Shown here piece after piece: positions 23,718 to 35,968 of a DNA stretch of 64,000 nucleotides; position 1 is the first letter of the stretch; the number at the start of each line of letters is the position of its first letter. The position numbers were made by a program, and so were the translations under genes. The notes below the pieces were generated by a model. The model saw only the letters and a program-made list of their open reading frames with translations. It was not told where the DNA came from and made no database searches. The stretch is taken from assembly GCF_000247815.1 (NCBI RefSeq), contig NW_004775933.1:62001-126000 (forward strand), given 5' to 3'. The DNA comes from Ficedula albicollis (Eukaryota > Chordata > Aves > Passeriformes > Muscicapidae).

Positions 23718-23808
23718 GAGAAAAAAAATCTTAAAAAAAAAAAAAATCTTAAAAAAAAAAAAATTCTAAAAAAAAAAATCTAAAATCTAAAAAATCTAAA
23801 ATCTAAAG
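23718..23808. repeat. A-rich (AAAATCT)n low-complexity tract
   Basis: A runs separated by TCT or TTCT. Confidence 0.85.
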
Positions 23809-24227
23809 AAGTGAAGCAGGTGAGGTCATGAGGAGGTGAAAAGAGGCTGAAAAGTGGGAATGGAGCTGGGATAAACCTGGGGATGGCTCAGGAACAGCAG
23901 AGCAGCATGGCCAAGATGTTCTTACTCAAAAAAAAAACAAAAGGGAAAAGGGATATTTAGGGAAGTGAGGATGAGAATAAAATTAGGAATACAGAGATGA
24001 GACCTCCCAAGGGAAGGTTTTTGTGTTTTCCATGGAGCCAACTTGCAGTTCCCATCCCAGGATTCCATGAAATCTAAGGGAAACATCAGCCAGCACTGGT
24101 TTGTGCCCATGAGGGAAAAGGAGCTGGAAAACTGAGCTGGAATTTGCTCCGTGGCCATTTTGGGTTGTGCCAGCGTTGGGTGTCTCAGGGCAGGCCTGGC
24201 ACCCTGATACTGCTCTGAGGTGCAAGA

Positions 24228-24352
24228 AAATTCCCAGGGAAAACCCAGGGAAATTCCCAGGAAAATCCAGGAAAACTTCCAGGAAAATCCAAGAAAACTT
24301 CCAGGAAAAACCAAGAAAATTTCCAGGAAAAACCAAGAAAATTTCCAGGGGA
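24228..24352. repeat. Short purine-rich minisatellite, about 21-bp unit
   Basis: About six irregular units of cccaggaaaa, ttccaggaaaaaccaagaaa type. Confidence 0.85.
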
Positions 24353-24934
24353 AAACCCATGTCTGGAAGGGTGATTTGTGCCTTAAAGCAGTGTTTGATA
24401 ATCCTTTGAAAAAATCCATTTACAGAGCTGAGGAGAAGGAATATATTTATTTATATAAAATGAAGTTATTCAAGTTTTCTGCTGCAAAATTCCCAGTTTT
24501 TATATATTCCTAATTATTCCAGAAAAACTAAAGCAGGGTTGAAGTGATTTTCTCCGAGTCCCACCAACTCCAGTTGAGGGCTCTGATGATAAACTGGTGA
24601 GAAATCCAAGGATTTTGTGATTTATCCTTAAAAATCCACAGAAGACACCGTGTTTCCAATCCTTATCTGTGCATTGGAGAGGTTTAGGGCGAGGTTTTTC
24701 CTGGAAATGGATTTTTAAATTTGGATTTTCTCTGTTATTTTGGGTGCTGTGGGTGGGATTGTTGGTGGAGCCAGGTGTGAGATCCCAGTGATCCCTTGGG
24801 ATGCTCCATGGGGATTCCCTTGCCATAAAACCTCCTGGATTGAGACTCAGGGAGAAGATGCAAACCCAAAATCTCCACATCTTTGTACCAGGGTGCAAAC
24901 ATTTCGATTCTGTGTTAGGTTTTGATTTTTGGGG
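24353..24934. other. Single-copy intron sequence
   Basis: No gene or repeat recognised; AT-rich at 24420-24520. Confidence 0.45.
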
Positions 24935-25105
24935 AGACTTCTCCATGAAAAAGGTTCTCCAGCCCGGGGCAGTGGTGGATTCAAAATTCCTGTGGATGTG
25001 GCACTTGGGAAATGTGGTTTCATGGTGGGATTAGCATTTCTGGGAAACTCGAACTTAAAAATCTTTTTTCTGACCTCAGTGATTCCATAATTCTCTGATT
25101 CTGTC
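24935..25105 (+). mobile_element. Diverged CR1 3' end (plus)
   Basis: Contains tgtggatgtggcacttggga and the tail gtgattccataattctctga. Strongly diverged. Confidence 0.6.
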
Positions 25106-25274
25106 TCTGTTAGGGCCAAATCCTTGGGATTTCCTTCAATAACCCCATTTTGCCCTGCATCAAGGAGGATGCTTTGTATGGAAATGGGGATTTTTCAGTT
25201 GTTTCAGCAAGGCTTCTTTAAAAAAGTCAAAAAGAGAGCCTGGCACCTTTTGGAGGCCCCTTGTAAAGTTTTGT

Positions 25275-26124
25275 GGCTCTGGTTCCCTGAGCTGGGTTGG
25301 TGCTGGATGAACTCCTGCTCCACATGCCAGGAAAGAGGTTTTAATTCCAGCAGGAATTCCCTGCTCCTCCGTGGAGTGGCTGTGAGGGTGCTCCAACTGT
25401 AGAATGGAATTCCATTATTCCACTTTTTCTTATTTCTGCCCTTTCTCAGCAGACTCTCCTAATTTTTCCCACTACATCCCATTTTATTTTTTCGTGTGAA
25501 TGCCAGATTTAACATCCTGAGCTCAGACTTTCGAGATTTCTGTTGTGTTCCCCAAATCCTTCACTCCAACGCTCTGGTTCCCTGAGCTGGGTTGGTGCTG
25601 GATGAACTCCTGCTCCACATGCCAGGAAAGAGGTTTCAATTCCAGCAGGAATTCCCTGCTCCTCCGTGGAGTGGCTGTGAGGGTGCTCCAACTGTAGAAT
25701 GGAATTCCATTATTCCACTTTTTCTTATTTCTGCCCTTTCTCAGCAGACTCTCCTAATTTTTCCCACTACATCCCATTTTATTTTTTCGTGTGAATGCCA
25801 GATTTAACATCCTCAGCTCAGACTTTCGAGATTTCTGTGGTGTTCCCCAAATCCTTCACTCCAGCCGTTTTTGACCAACCAGAACGTGTTCCCTGGGGAG
25901 ATAATCCCAGAATCCTTAAGGCTGGAAAACACCTCAGGAACACCTTTGGTTATTTTTTCGTGTGAATGCCAGATTTAACATCCTCAGCTCAGACTTTCGA
26001 GATTTCTGTGGTGTTCCCCAAATCCTTCACTCCAGCCGTTTTTGACCAACCAGAACGTGTTCCCTGGGGAGATAATCCCAGAATCCTTAAGGCTGGAAAA
26101 CACCTCAGGAACACCTTTGGTTAT
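25275..26124. repeat. Nested segmental tandem duplications (296 and 171 bases)
   Basis: A 296-base unit starting gctctggttccctgagctgg is present at 25275 and 25571 with very few differences. Its end overlaps a second, 171-base unit starting tattttttcgtgtgaatgcc, present at 25780 and 25951. The near identity suggests recent events. A CR1 tail follows at once. Confidence 0.93.
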
Positions 26125-26275
26125 CCAGATTTGCTGTGGCTGCCCCTGGATCCCTGGAAGTGCCCAAGGCCAGGTTGGATCCACCTGGGACAGTGGGGGG
26201 TGTCTCAGAGATGGCACAGGTGGGATGGGATCATCTTTAAGGTCTCTTCCAACCCAAACTATTTCATGATTATCC
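26122..26275 (+). mobile_element. CR1 3' end (plus)
   Basis: Contains ttgctgtggctgcccctgga, gtgcccaaggccaggttgga and the tail ccaacccaaactatttcatg. Confidence 0.82.
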
Positions 26276-27439
26276 CCCACAGGGAGGACTTTAAGGTATT
26301 CTGGAAGTTTTAAACCAAATCTCCTGTTCTCCAGGGACACATCCCTGCCTTTGCTGTTGATTCATTGTCCCAGCCACGCAGGACCCGGCTCCTGATCTTC
26401 TTTTCCAACTTCCAAATCCCAATCTTCCCAGATCCCAAATCTCTTCTCCTGCTGCTTTTGTCCTGTCTGGGTCTTGGCTCGTTGGACGCTTCCCCATCCC
26501 TCCATCCTCACGTTCCCTCTCCATCCCTGGCCACGGCTCCGCTCTCTGGAGAGGGAAATAAATCGTGCAGAAAGAACTTCCCTGGCTCAGAATTCCCCCT
26601 GGATCCCCTCCTGCCTGGGATATAATTAATGCTGCCATTGTTCTCCTCGGTTTGTATATTTAGATGGCCTTTTTGTTTAAAGTTGATTCCTCGCTGCTCC
26701 TTGGAATATCTCCCCGGGGAGGGAAATGGATGATATTCCAACAGCGGCTCGGCCACAATATGCACTAAATAAACACTCTGGCTAAAAAAAAACCGCCATA
26801 AAGGCCCCTTTGTCCTGGTGGATGGCGAAAAGAGGGGGGAAAAATCTCTCCCAGAAGGATGAGGAGTGAAACTGATCTGGGAGATCTCCCATCTCCCCAG
26901 TAGTCCCGGGAAGTGCCCTGAATGAAACACTTCCACCCTTCAGCGGGCGGAGGGTTGCCGGGATAACGGGTCTCAGGGTCTCAGGGAGCCGCAGCGCTGC
27001 CTCCTCCCAGCACTAATCTGGGCTCTGGGCTCTGGGCTCGGCCCCACTGGCGCTTTAGCTCAGCTTAATGAGCGAGTTTCCAGCTCTGCTGCGAAAGTCG
27101 TTTGCGTTCCCCAGGCTCTGGAGCGGGGAGAGCGGAGGGGGAAAATCCAGAGGTGGGCGGGGAAGGCTCAGAGCCCTCCCTGATCATCCGTCATGGGCAG
27201 AAATCAACTCAGCTCCTCATTTCTGGAGGGGATCCCCAGAGGTGTAACCCCCAGGTGTGATCTTCACCTCCACATGGAGCTGAATCCCGAGGTTTGCAGC
27301 TCCCTGGTCTCGGTGGAAGCTCCACCAGCTTGTAGACCTGGTTATGTTTTCTTAATTCCTCCTTTACCTTCTTCTGGTTTTATTTTTTAACTTTTCCTTG
27401 ACCTGGTTCTATTTAAATTTTTCAAATTTCTCCCTGACC
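26276..27439. other. Single-copy intron sequence; candidate conserved element at 26930-27190
   Basis: The stretch 26930-27190 has CpG sites and no recognised repeat (ttagctcagcttaatgagcg). The rest shows no gene. Confidence 0.35.
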
Positions 27440-27775
27440 TTCTCCTTGACCTGTTTCTATTTTATTTTATTTTTTAATTTCTCCTTATACTTGTTCTATT
27501 TTAATTTTTTAACTTCTCCTTCACCTGATTTTATTTTAATTTTTTAATTTCTCCTTGACCTGTTTCTATTTTATTTTATTTTTTAATTTCTCCTTATACT
27601 TGTTCTATTTTAATTTTTTAACTTCTCCTTCACCTGATTTTATTTTAATTTTTTAATTTCTCCTTGACCTGTTTCTATTTTATTTTATTTTTTAATTTCT
27701 CCTTATACTTGTTCTATTTTAATTTTTTAACTTCTCCTTCACCTGATTTTATTTTAATTTTTTAGTTTCTCCTTG
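27440..27775. repeat. 109-bp AT-rich tandem repeat, three copies
   Basis: The landmark ccttgacctgtttctatttt recurs at about 27444, 27553 and 27662. Related irregular sequence flanks it from 27380 to 27880. Confidence 0.9.
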
Positions 27776-27889
27776 AGCCGATTTTATTTTCTTTTTAGTT
27801 TCTCCTTGACCCGATTTTATTTCAATTCTTTTATGTCTCCTTGACCTTGTTCTGTTTTAATTTTTGAATTCCTCCTTGTCCTCCTGGTT

Positions 27890-28005
27890 GGGTTGGGATC
27901 ATCTCACGGAGCTGTTCCATGGTGACACCAAGCTGGGCTCAGGTGGTGGCGCTTCCATCAGGGAAGCTCTTGGAACTTTAACAACCTCGGGGATTCATCC
28001 TGAGG
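27890..28005 (+). mobile_element. CR1 reverse-transcriptase fragment (plus)
   Basis: The frame reads LFHGDTKLGSGGG, matching the FADDTKLGG region of CR1 reverse transcriptase with the catalytic FADD altered to FHGD. It has no tail and is a dead fragment. Confidence 0.55.
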
Positions 28006-28784
28006 AGGAGCAATCTCGATTAATTATTTTTAATTGGGTAAAACAACACCATGAATGAGTGCAGAAATCCTGCATCCCACCAGGGGAAGAATTCTGATTT
28101 TGTGATGCAGGTTCAGCGCTGGGTTAATTGATCCGGTCTGGAGTTATCCCAGGAACATCCTTTCAGCATTGAGAGATTAGGGAATAAACTCAGAGGAAAA
28201 TCTGAGGCAGGGATAAAAATATTTGGTTTGATAAAAATACTGAGTTTGATTAAAAATACTGGTGGAATTGGTAGCCAGGAACATCTTTGTGCCTCAGCTG
28301 TCCATCTTCACACGGGTGCTGATTTTTTGTCATTCCTCCTTTATTAATCCCTTAAATTTAGGAGGGATTTGGGATGGATGTAGGGAGAGATATGGGGATT
28401 TATGGATATTTTGATATAAATAGATATACGTAAATATAAACCTTGATTTTGGCTGTTTATGGGCTGTGGTGTCTCAATCTCTATGTAAGGTCAGTAGGAA
28501 AATATTTCTCTTCTTCCCATCTCCATCTCCATCCCCATCCCTCGTTTCTCTCCTCTTCCATCAGGAATTCCTCTTCCCATTATTTTGTTCCTTAACACTG
28601 AAGAGCCTGGTTACACAAGTTTACTCTTCTCCAGTGTGGGGAAGATACTGAACCAACTGGGAAAAAACAAGGAATGTAATAGTGATCCTGGAAGAGGGGA
28701 TGAATGACGGTGGCTGAACCTGGGGGGCTTGGGATGGGAAAACCTCTCTGGGAATGTGGAAGCCTCGTAATTAACAATTCCCAC
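28006..28784. other. Single-copy intron sequence
   Basis: No gene or repeat recognised; short CATCTC microsatellite near 28518-28545. Confidence 0.45.
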
Positions 28785-29165
28785 TCTCCCAGGTGGATCC
28801 AACCCCAATGTCCAACCCGGCCTTGGGCACTGCCAGGGATCCAGGGGCAGCCACAGCCAATCTGGGAATCCCAGCCCAGGCAGGAATTCCTTCCCAAGAT
28901 CTTCCTTCCCAAGATCCCAGCCCAATCTCCCCTTTCCCAGTGGAGCCATTCCCTGTGTCCTGTCCCTCCAGGCCTTGTCCCCAATTCCAGCTCTCCTGGA
29001 GCCCCTGCAGGGACTCTGAGCATCCCCTGGGATTTTCCCTTCTCCAGGGAACATTCCCAGCTCTCCCAGCCCGGCTCCATGGGAAGATGCTCCGCTCTTC
29101 CTGACCCTCTCTGGACTCTCTCCAGCAGCTCCGTGTCCTTCCCGTGTTGGGGACAGCAGACCTGG
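28785..29165 (-). mobile_element. CR1 3' region (minus)
   Basis: Runs from ccaggtggatccaacccc through ggcagccacagccaatctgg and ccttgtccccaattccagct to ctctctccagcagctccgtg. Contains a small tandem duplication of ttccttcccaagatc at 28887-28917. Confidence 0.87.
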
Positions 29166-29769
29166 ACACGGAATTCCAGGTGGGATCTCAGGAGAGCAGG
29201 ATCATCCCATCCTGGTGGGACTTTCCCAGCAGACACATGAGCTGGTTCCACTGCTCATGGGCTTCCTTCCCTTTCCAATGGATACCCAAAATCCAGCTGG
29301 CAACGCCATTCCACATCCCCCCTGCTCCATCTGCCAAACTTCATCCCCACGTCCAACCCGGCACTTTCGGGGAACTTTGGTGGCTCCTAAAATCCCAACT
29401 CCCTTTCCTGGGCCGTGCTCTTGGAAGGGAATTCCAGGGGAAGTCTCCGGGCCCGGTGGGCTCTGCGCGCTGGCAGCTCCGTTGTGCTGGAATGCGCTGA
29501 ACCCGAACGTTCCGCGCTCCCAGAGCCTTTCCCCGCCAGAGATTTCTGATTAATAAGGAAAACAGGACGGCTTCCTCCCTCCCAGGGGCAGGGATTACAA
29601 AAATTAAGCAACAGGGCTGAGGAAAAGCCTGCAGGGAGAGAGCAGAGTGATAACAAAGGAGAGGAGAGGAAGAATAACAAGTGTGGATCCCAAAAAACAG
29701 TAGGGAGGGAAGCGGTTTCCAAGAGGCATAAGGAGCCAGGATGGAGAAGGGTTGGATTGCTAAAGATGC
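29166..29769. other. Single-copy intron sequence
   Basis: No gene or repeat recognised. Confidence 0.45.
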
Positions 29770-30145
29770 ACAGTGGATTTGCTGGGCATCTTTTTTAGTC
29801 TGGATTCACTAGCACAGTGGATTTGCTGGGCATCTTTTTCAGTCTGTTTTCCAAATTTTTTCCAATATTTTCAAATTTTTTCAATGCTTGTCAATTTTTT
29901 GTTTCAATGCTTTTCAATTTTTTACAATATTTGGACTTTTTTTCCCAGTACTTCTTCAATGTTTTTCAGTATTTTTTTTATGCTTTTCAAAATTTTGCAC
30001 AATACATTTTCAATGCTTTTCGATTTTTTACAATCTTTTAAAATTTTTTTCCCAGTATTTTTGGTGGTTTTTTTCCTTTTCCAGTATTTTTTCAGTATTT
30101 TTTCCATATTTTAAAATATTTTTTCAGTATTTTCCCCACTATTTA
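29770..30145. repeat. 44-base duplication followed by T-rich repeats
   Basis: Two copies of cagtggatttgctgggcatc plus following bases (29771 and 29815), then T-rich irregular units of ttttcaatgcttttcaattt type. Confidence 0.85.
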
Positions 30146-30204
30146 AAAATATCTGAAGTTGGAAATGTTGCTGTCCTGGGAATGACATCTGTAGGGAGTT
30201 TGGT

Positions 30205-30267
30205 CTCATTCCCTTCCCTTCCCCTTCCCTTCCCTTCCCCTTCCCTTCCCTTCCCTTCCCTTCCCTT
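30205..30267. repeat. (CCCTT)n microsatellite
   Basis: Irregular CCCTT units that lead directly into the 11-bp array. Confidence 0.92.
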
Positions 30268-31106
30268 CCCTGAAACTTCCCTGAAACTTCCCTGAAACTT
30301 CCCTGAAACTTCCCTGAAACTTCCCTGAAACTTCCCTGAAACTTCCCTGAAACTTCCCTGAAACTTCCCTGAAACTTCCCTGAAACTTCCCTGAAACTTC
30401 CCTGAAACTTCCCTGAAACTTCCCTGAAACTTCCCTGAAACTTCCCTGAAACTTCCCTGAAACTTCCCTGAAACTTCCCTGAAACTTCCCTGAAACTTCC
30501 CTGAAACTTCCCTGAAACTTCCCTGAAACTTCCCTGAAACTTCCCTGAAACTTCCCTGAAACTTCCCTGAAACTTCCCTGAAACTTCCCTGAAACTTCCC
30601 TGAAACTTCCCTGAAACTTCCCTGAAACTTCCCTGAAACTTCCCTGAAACTTCCCTGAAACTTCCCTGAAACTTCCCTGAAACTTCCCTGAAACTTCCCT
30701 GAAACTTCCCTGAAACTTCCCTGAAACTTCCCTGAAACTTCCCTGAAACTTCCCTGAAACTTCCCTGAAACTTCCCTGAAACTTCCCTGAAACTTCCCTG
30801 AAACTTCCCTGAAACTTCCCTGAAACTTCCCTGAAACTTCCCTGAAACTTCCCTGAAACTTCCCTGAAACTTCCCTGAAACTTCCCTGAAACTTCCCTGA
30901 AACTTCCCTGAAACTTCCCTGAAACTTCCCTGAAACTTCCCTGAAACTTCCCTGAAACTTCCCTGAAACTTCCCTGAAACTTCCCTGAAACTTCCCTGAA
31001 ACTTCCCTGAAACTTCCCTGAAACTTCCCTGAAACTTCCCTGAAACTTCCCTGAAACTTCCCTGAAACTTCCCTGAAACTTCCCTGAAACTTCCTCCCTG
31101 AAACTT
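30268..31106. repeat. 11-bp minisatellite (CCCTGAAACTT), 75 units plus one
   Basis: 75 uninterrupted units at 30268-31092, then three extra bases and one more unit. On the minus strand it reads as an 11-residue periodic peptide in all frames; this is a property of the repeat. Confidence 0.97.
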
Positions 31107-32277
31107 CCCTTCCCATTTGGATTTTAGGGAAAGGATCAACCATTTTAGGTATTAAACCAAATTTAAAATATCCAGGAAAGATTCATTTTCCTGAGGAATT
31201 AACCCCTAAAGGAAGGAGCTGGGAAGGCTGGAGAGTGCCTTATCCCCCAGATCCACATTTCACCTCAAAAACCATGGAATCATCAGGTTGGGAGAGCCCT
31301 CCAAGGCCACCAAATCCCATTTTGGGATCACGAGGGCTCAGGATCAGCAGCTGGGAGCGAGGGGGATGAGGGAGGGATGGGATGGATGCAGGAGCAGCCC
31401 TGAAGGAGTTTATGAATTCCGTGAAGAACAGAGTCGTTCCTCATTCCCAGAGGAATTCCGAGGCTGTTCGTGGCAGCAGATCCCAGTTTCCCGCCCTCCC
31501 CGAGCCTTCTTCCCTTTCCAAATGTCCTTCCCTAATGAACCAGAAACACATGGAGGTTTCTGTGCCCGAATTCCAGGTTAATTCGAACAAGGCCGTTTCC
31601 ATCAGACGTTCTGTACACAAAGGGCTCCGCGTTACCACTGCAGAAAATTCAATTGTAAACTCCCAGCTGGGGCCTTGGGGGGCAGAGAAACGAGAGAAGG
31701 GAGCCTGGCAGGGAGCAGGGAAGATTCCTTCCCTTCAGCTCCCACAAACCCCAGAGGATGGCTCAGTCCTTGTCCTTATCCATAACTCAGATTCCCTGTC
31801 ACTTCTTCCAGACAAATTAGGGATTTTGCCTTTTTTTAACCCCCCTTCACTGATTTCAAGGAAGTTGTTCCTAAAAAAAAAGAAAAAAGTGTTAAAAATG
31901 GGATTCATCCAGTTTCTGATCCTAGATCTTAATTACTGCTAATTGTTGCAATAAATCTGTCTCAGTGGTTGAGACTGAAGCTGTGGCAACAAGTCCAGGT
32001 AGAATCCTGAACGAGCTGGATTCTAATTCCTTAAACCTGCAGGGATCTGTGTGGGATTCTCTCTGCCAATCCTGGAAAACTGGAAGGCTGGATCTCAGAG
32101 AACCTGAAAGGGTGAGAGAAACAGCCAAAGGCATCCAAAAGTCTGAAGCAACGAATGAGGTGGGAGTTGAGAATGTGACAGGCTGCTATGATAGAAAAGA
32201 CAACAAACGTGGATGTGATGAGTCAGGTGGAGCTTATAAAAGAAGGGATGATGGGAAGATGTGGTGCAGTTGAGATG
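31107..32277. other. Single-copy intron sequence
   Basis: A short minus-strand CR1-like tail may occur at 31272-31318 (accatggaatcatcaggttg). No gene seen. Confidence 0.45.
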
Positions 32278-33050
32278 CTTGGAGGATGAGGTGGCATCCA
32301 GAGGGACCTGGACAGGCCCATGGAGTGGCACTTAGGAACCTCATGAGATTCAACAAGGTCAAGTGCAAGGTCCTGCATCAGATTGGAGCAGTCCTGAGTA
32401 TGAGAAGAGACTGTGGGATGGGAGGGATGGAGAGCAGCCCTGGGGAGAAGGACTTGGTGATGTTGGTGGGTAAGAGACTGGATATGCCCTGGCCTCTTGA
32501 GCTGGGACCCAGAACACCCCCCCAGCCCTGGGCTGATCCCAAAGGAAAGGTGGGAATTGTGTCCCTGTGCCCCCAGGCTCAGGTGAGACCCCACCTGCAG
32601 AGCTGCCCCAGCCCTGGATCCCAAATTCAGGAGGACGTGGAGCTGCTGCAGAGAGTCCAGAGGAGTCATGGAAATGCTGCCAGGATTCTGGAGCCAGGCT
32701 GGGAGAGCTGGGAATGTTCCCCTGGAGAAGGGAAAATCCCAGGGGATGCTCAGAGTCCCTGCAGGGGCTCCAGGAGAGCTGGAATTGGGGACAAGGCCTG
32801 GAGGGACAGGACACAGGGAATGGCTCCACTGGGAAAGGGGAGATTGGGCTGGGATCTTGGGAAGGAATTCCTGCCTGGGCTGGGATTCCCAGATTGGCTG
32901 TGGCTGCCCCTGGATCCCTGGCAGTGCCCAAGGCCGGGCTGGATCCCCCTGGGATGGTGGGAGGTGTCCCTGAACATGGATGGGGTGACTCTGGATGAGA
33001 TTTCGGTTCCTCCCCACCCAAACCATTCCATGATTCCATGATTCCATGTA
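32278..33050 (+). mobile_element. CR1 LINE, longest copy, with reverse-transcriptase end
   Basis: About 770 bases of the 3' part of a CR1 element. Translation shows NLMRFNKVKCKVLH, MESSPGEKDLVMLVGKRL and EDVELLQRVQR, which match the C-terminal region of the CR1 ORF2 protein. The 3' non-coding part follows, with ggacaggacacagggaatgg, ccaaggccgggctggatcc and a tail of repeated attccatg. It is 5'-truncated, as is usual for CR1, and has lost segments relative to the full family. A frame stays open for about 250 codons, but mutations make function very unlikely. Confidence 0.92.
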
Positions 33051-33884
33051 ATACAACATATAATGTATAACAAGTTTATAAGATAATAAGCCCCATAGAC
33101 AACATTATACAGTGTTATGTATAACCATGTAAAGCTCCATGTATTTCTCAAATATAACACAACACAACCAATCTACTTTAATCCTATATCCAGCCAAAAT
33201 CCTTTCCAAAGGAAATGGAGACCCTGGCTCACACAGCCTGCCAGCTTTGCCCCTGCTTTTCCCTCTCAGCTCTTCCCAGCACTTCTGCAGTTCACTGCAC
33301 TCCCCCCAAGGGTGGAGGGCTCTTAAATTACTCCCAGTCCCAGGGAAACTGGGGCAGAGGGGAAGTCCAGCGTTACCCCTGAGAGGGGATCCAGCAGGAA
33401 GGGAGTTCCCCAGGTGGGATAAGCTTGGCCCATCCCTGGCTCAGGGATCGATCACGAGATGTGAATTTAGATAAAACCACAATTGTTTAATTTGGTGTTC
33501 ACTGAGCACTTCTTTATCTCAGGGCTTGGTGCTTTTTAGGAGCCACAGGATGATTCTGGAAATTGCTTAACTCTTAATTCTCATGGCTCTAATTAATTTA
33601 TTTCATAATGAAGCTGCTGATTTTCAGCATCTCTGAGGTCAGATCTGGGTTTTATTTGCTCATCTTTATTTATTGGGTTTTATTTTCTCTTCTTTTTGTA
33701 TTTCCTGGGCTTTATTTGCTCCTCTTTATTTCCTGGAGTATTTCAGGGCTCACCTTTCCTGGGCAGCTCCATCCCTGGCTCTGAGAGTTTCTCTGGGATG
33801 CCAGGGGGGTGAATCCAGGTGGGAATCAGGCTCTGCTCCTGAGGAACGAGGGAGACAAAGAGGATAAACATCCTTGAGTCAAAC
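33051..33884. other. Single-copy intron sequence
   Basis: AT-rich at 33050-33185. No gene recognised. Confidence 0.45.
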
Positions 33885-34088
33885 TGGGGAGGTTTAGGTT
33901 GGAATTAGGGAAATTTCTTCATGGAAAGGGTGTTCAAACACCATGGAGGTGATGGGATGTCCCTTCCTGGAGGGATCCAAAGCCCTGTGGATGTGGCACT
34001 TGGGGACACTGAGCAGTGATGGCCATGGTTGGACTCCATGGTCTGGAGGATCTTTTCCACCCCAAACAATTCCATGTTTCCATGATTT
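33885..34088 (+). mobile_element. CR1 3' end (plus), second subtype
   Basis: Contains tgtggatgtggcacttgggg, ccatggttggactccatggt and the tail ccaaacaattccatgtttcc. The gatgtggcac segment marks a different CR1 subfamily from the tggcagtgcccaagg copies. Confidence 0.83.
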
Positions 34089-34825
34089 TAAAGCAGATTT
34101 GCTTTTCCCTCTTGCCCATCCCATCTTTTCCCCGCAGCTTTCGGCATCAGAGCAAGCAGAGGATTAAAAACCCGTTGGATTCCCACTTCCACTGACATTT
34201 CCTCCACAGCTTCTCCCTCCACAAGGATTTTCCCTTCTCCTTTGCATCTTTCCCAAGCCCAGCATTCCCGTTGATCAGTCGTACAATCAGTTCTTTAAAT
34301 ATTCTTTATTTCCTGGCTTTCCTGGAGGCTTTTTTTACCCTGTTCAGATCTGGGTTGGGATTTGGGTGGGCAGAGGAGCTGTGGATGCCTCGTTGGAATG
34401 CAGGGAAATGCAGGAGGTCACGGAGCCACAGCCTAAATAAGTGATGGGATGTCATGAAAAATTCCTCTTGGAGCACAAGGAGAGTTCAGCACCTGCCAGG
34501 AGCTTGCTTGGCTTTTATTTATTTTTAATTTTCCCTCTTTTTTGTATTCCCTCTGTATTTTATTCATGTTTCTGTCTGGGCAGGCTCAGGGGGTTTTGGG
34601 GCCTTGCAGAAAATAGGGATTTTTTTAAGAAAAAAAGAGGATCAGACACCGAGAGGGGAGGCACAAAGCTGGAAAAAAAGTGGGAGAAAGCAGGAATGAG
34701 AAATGAGGCTGGGAGAGAGCCTCATTAGCAGCAAGGAGGGATGAGCAGCAGGATACAACAGGAATTTCTCCACTCCTGCAGTTTTCAGGGGTGCAGGAAG
34801 CTCTGTTCATCCAATTTATCCTGGG
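34089..34825. other. Single-copy intron sequence
   Basis: No gene or repeat recognised. Confidence 0.45.
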
Positions 34826-35620
34826 ATTGGATTGGATTGGATTGGATTGGATTGGATTGGATTGGATTGGATTGGATTGGATTGGATTGGATTGGATTGG
34901 ATTGGATTGGATTGGATTGGATTGGATTGGATTGGATTGGATTGGATTGGATTGGATTGGATTGGATTGGATTGGATTGGATTGGATTGGATTGGATTGG
35001 ATTGGATTGGATTGGATTGGATTGGATTGGATTGGATTGGATTGGATTGGATTGGATTGGATTGGATTGGATTGGATTGGATTGGATTGGATTGGATTGG
35101 ATTGGATTGGATTGGATTGGATTGGATTGGATTGGATTGGATTGGATTGGATTGGATTGGATTGGATTGGATTGGATTGGATTGGATTGGATTGGATTGG
35201 ATTGGATTGGATTGGATTGGATTGGATTGGATTGGATTGGATTGGATTGGATTGGATTGGATTGGATTGGATTGGATTGGATTGGATTGGATTGGATTGG
35301 ATTGGATTGGATTGGATTGGATTGGATTGGATTGGATTGGATTGGATTGGATTGGATTGGATTGGATTGGATTGGATTGGATTGGATTGGATTGGATTGG
35401 ATTGGATTGGATTGGATTGGATTGGATTGGATTGGATTGGATTGGATTGGATTGGATTGGATTGGATTGGATTGGATTGGATTGGATTGGATTGGATTGG
35501 ATTGGATTGGATTGGATTGGATTGGATTGGATTGGATTGGATTGGATTGGATTGGATTGGATTGGATTGGATTGGATTGGATTGGATTGGATTGGATTGG
35601 ATTGGATTGGATTGGATTGG
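34826..35620. repeat. (ATTGG)159 pentanucleotide array
   Basis: 795 bases of uninterrupted ATTGG. Reads WIGLD in every plus-strand frame without stops. Confidence 0.97.
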
Positions 35621-35968
35621 AGAAGGGGACCCCGTCCTTCCAGGGATCTCAGCAGAGCTCCAGGGTCTCCAAACCTCCCAGGCTCACCCAGGGGTGGGAG
35701 CGACCCTGCCCAGTGGGGATCGGGGTGTCCCTGGTGCTGGAAATGGAATCAGTGGAGCCTCTGGGATGGATGGAATTCCATCCCATGTGGATCAGGGGAT
35801 GGGAAGAGGCAGCCAGGCAGACTCTTCCTTGGGACTGAATTTATGGGATAAGAGGCCTCTCTCCTTTGCTTTTCCAATGTGCTCAGATCCTTGCCTGAAT
35901 TTATGGATATCCAGTTGTTGTGTCATGTATCCATTGATAGGGTCACCCCTGCATCCAATGGCTTTGTT
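35621..35968. other. Short single-copy stretch between two arrays
   Basis: The part 35640-35800 resembles diverged CR1 sequence (caggggatgggaagaggcag), but I could not confirm it. No gene. Confidence 0.4.

Noticed and set aside
32278..33050. Functional reverse transcriptase gene
   Set aside because: Only the C-terminal end of a CR1 ORF2 is present, with segments missing and no catalytic core.
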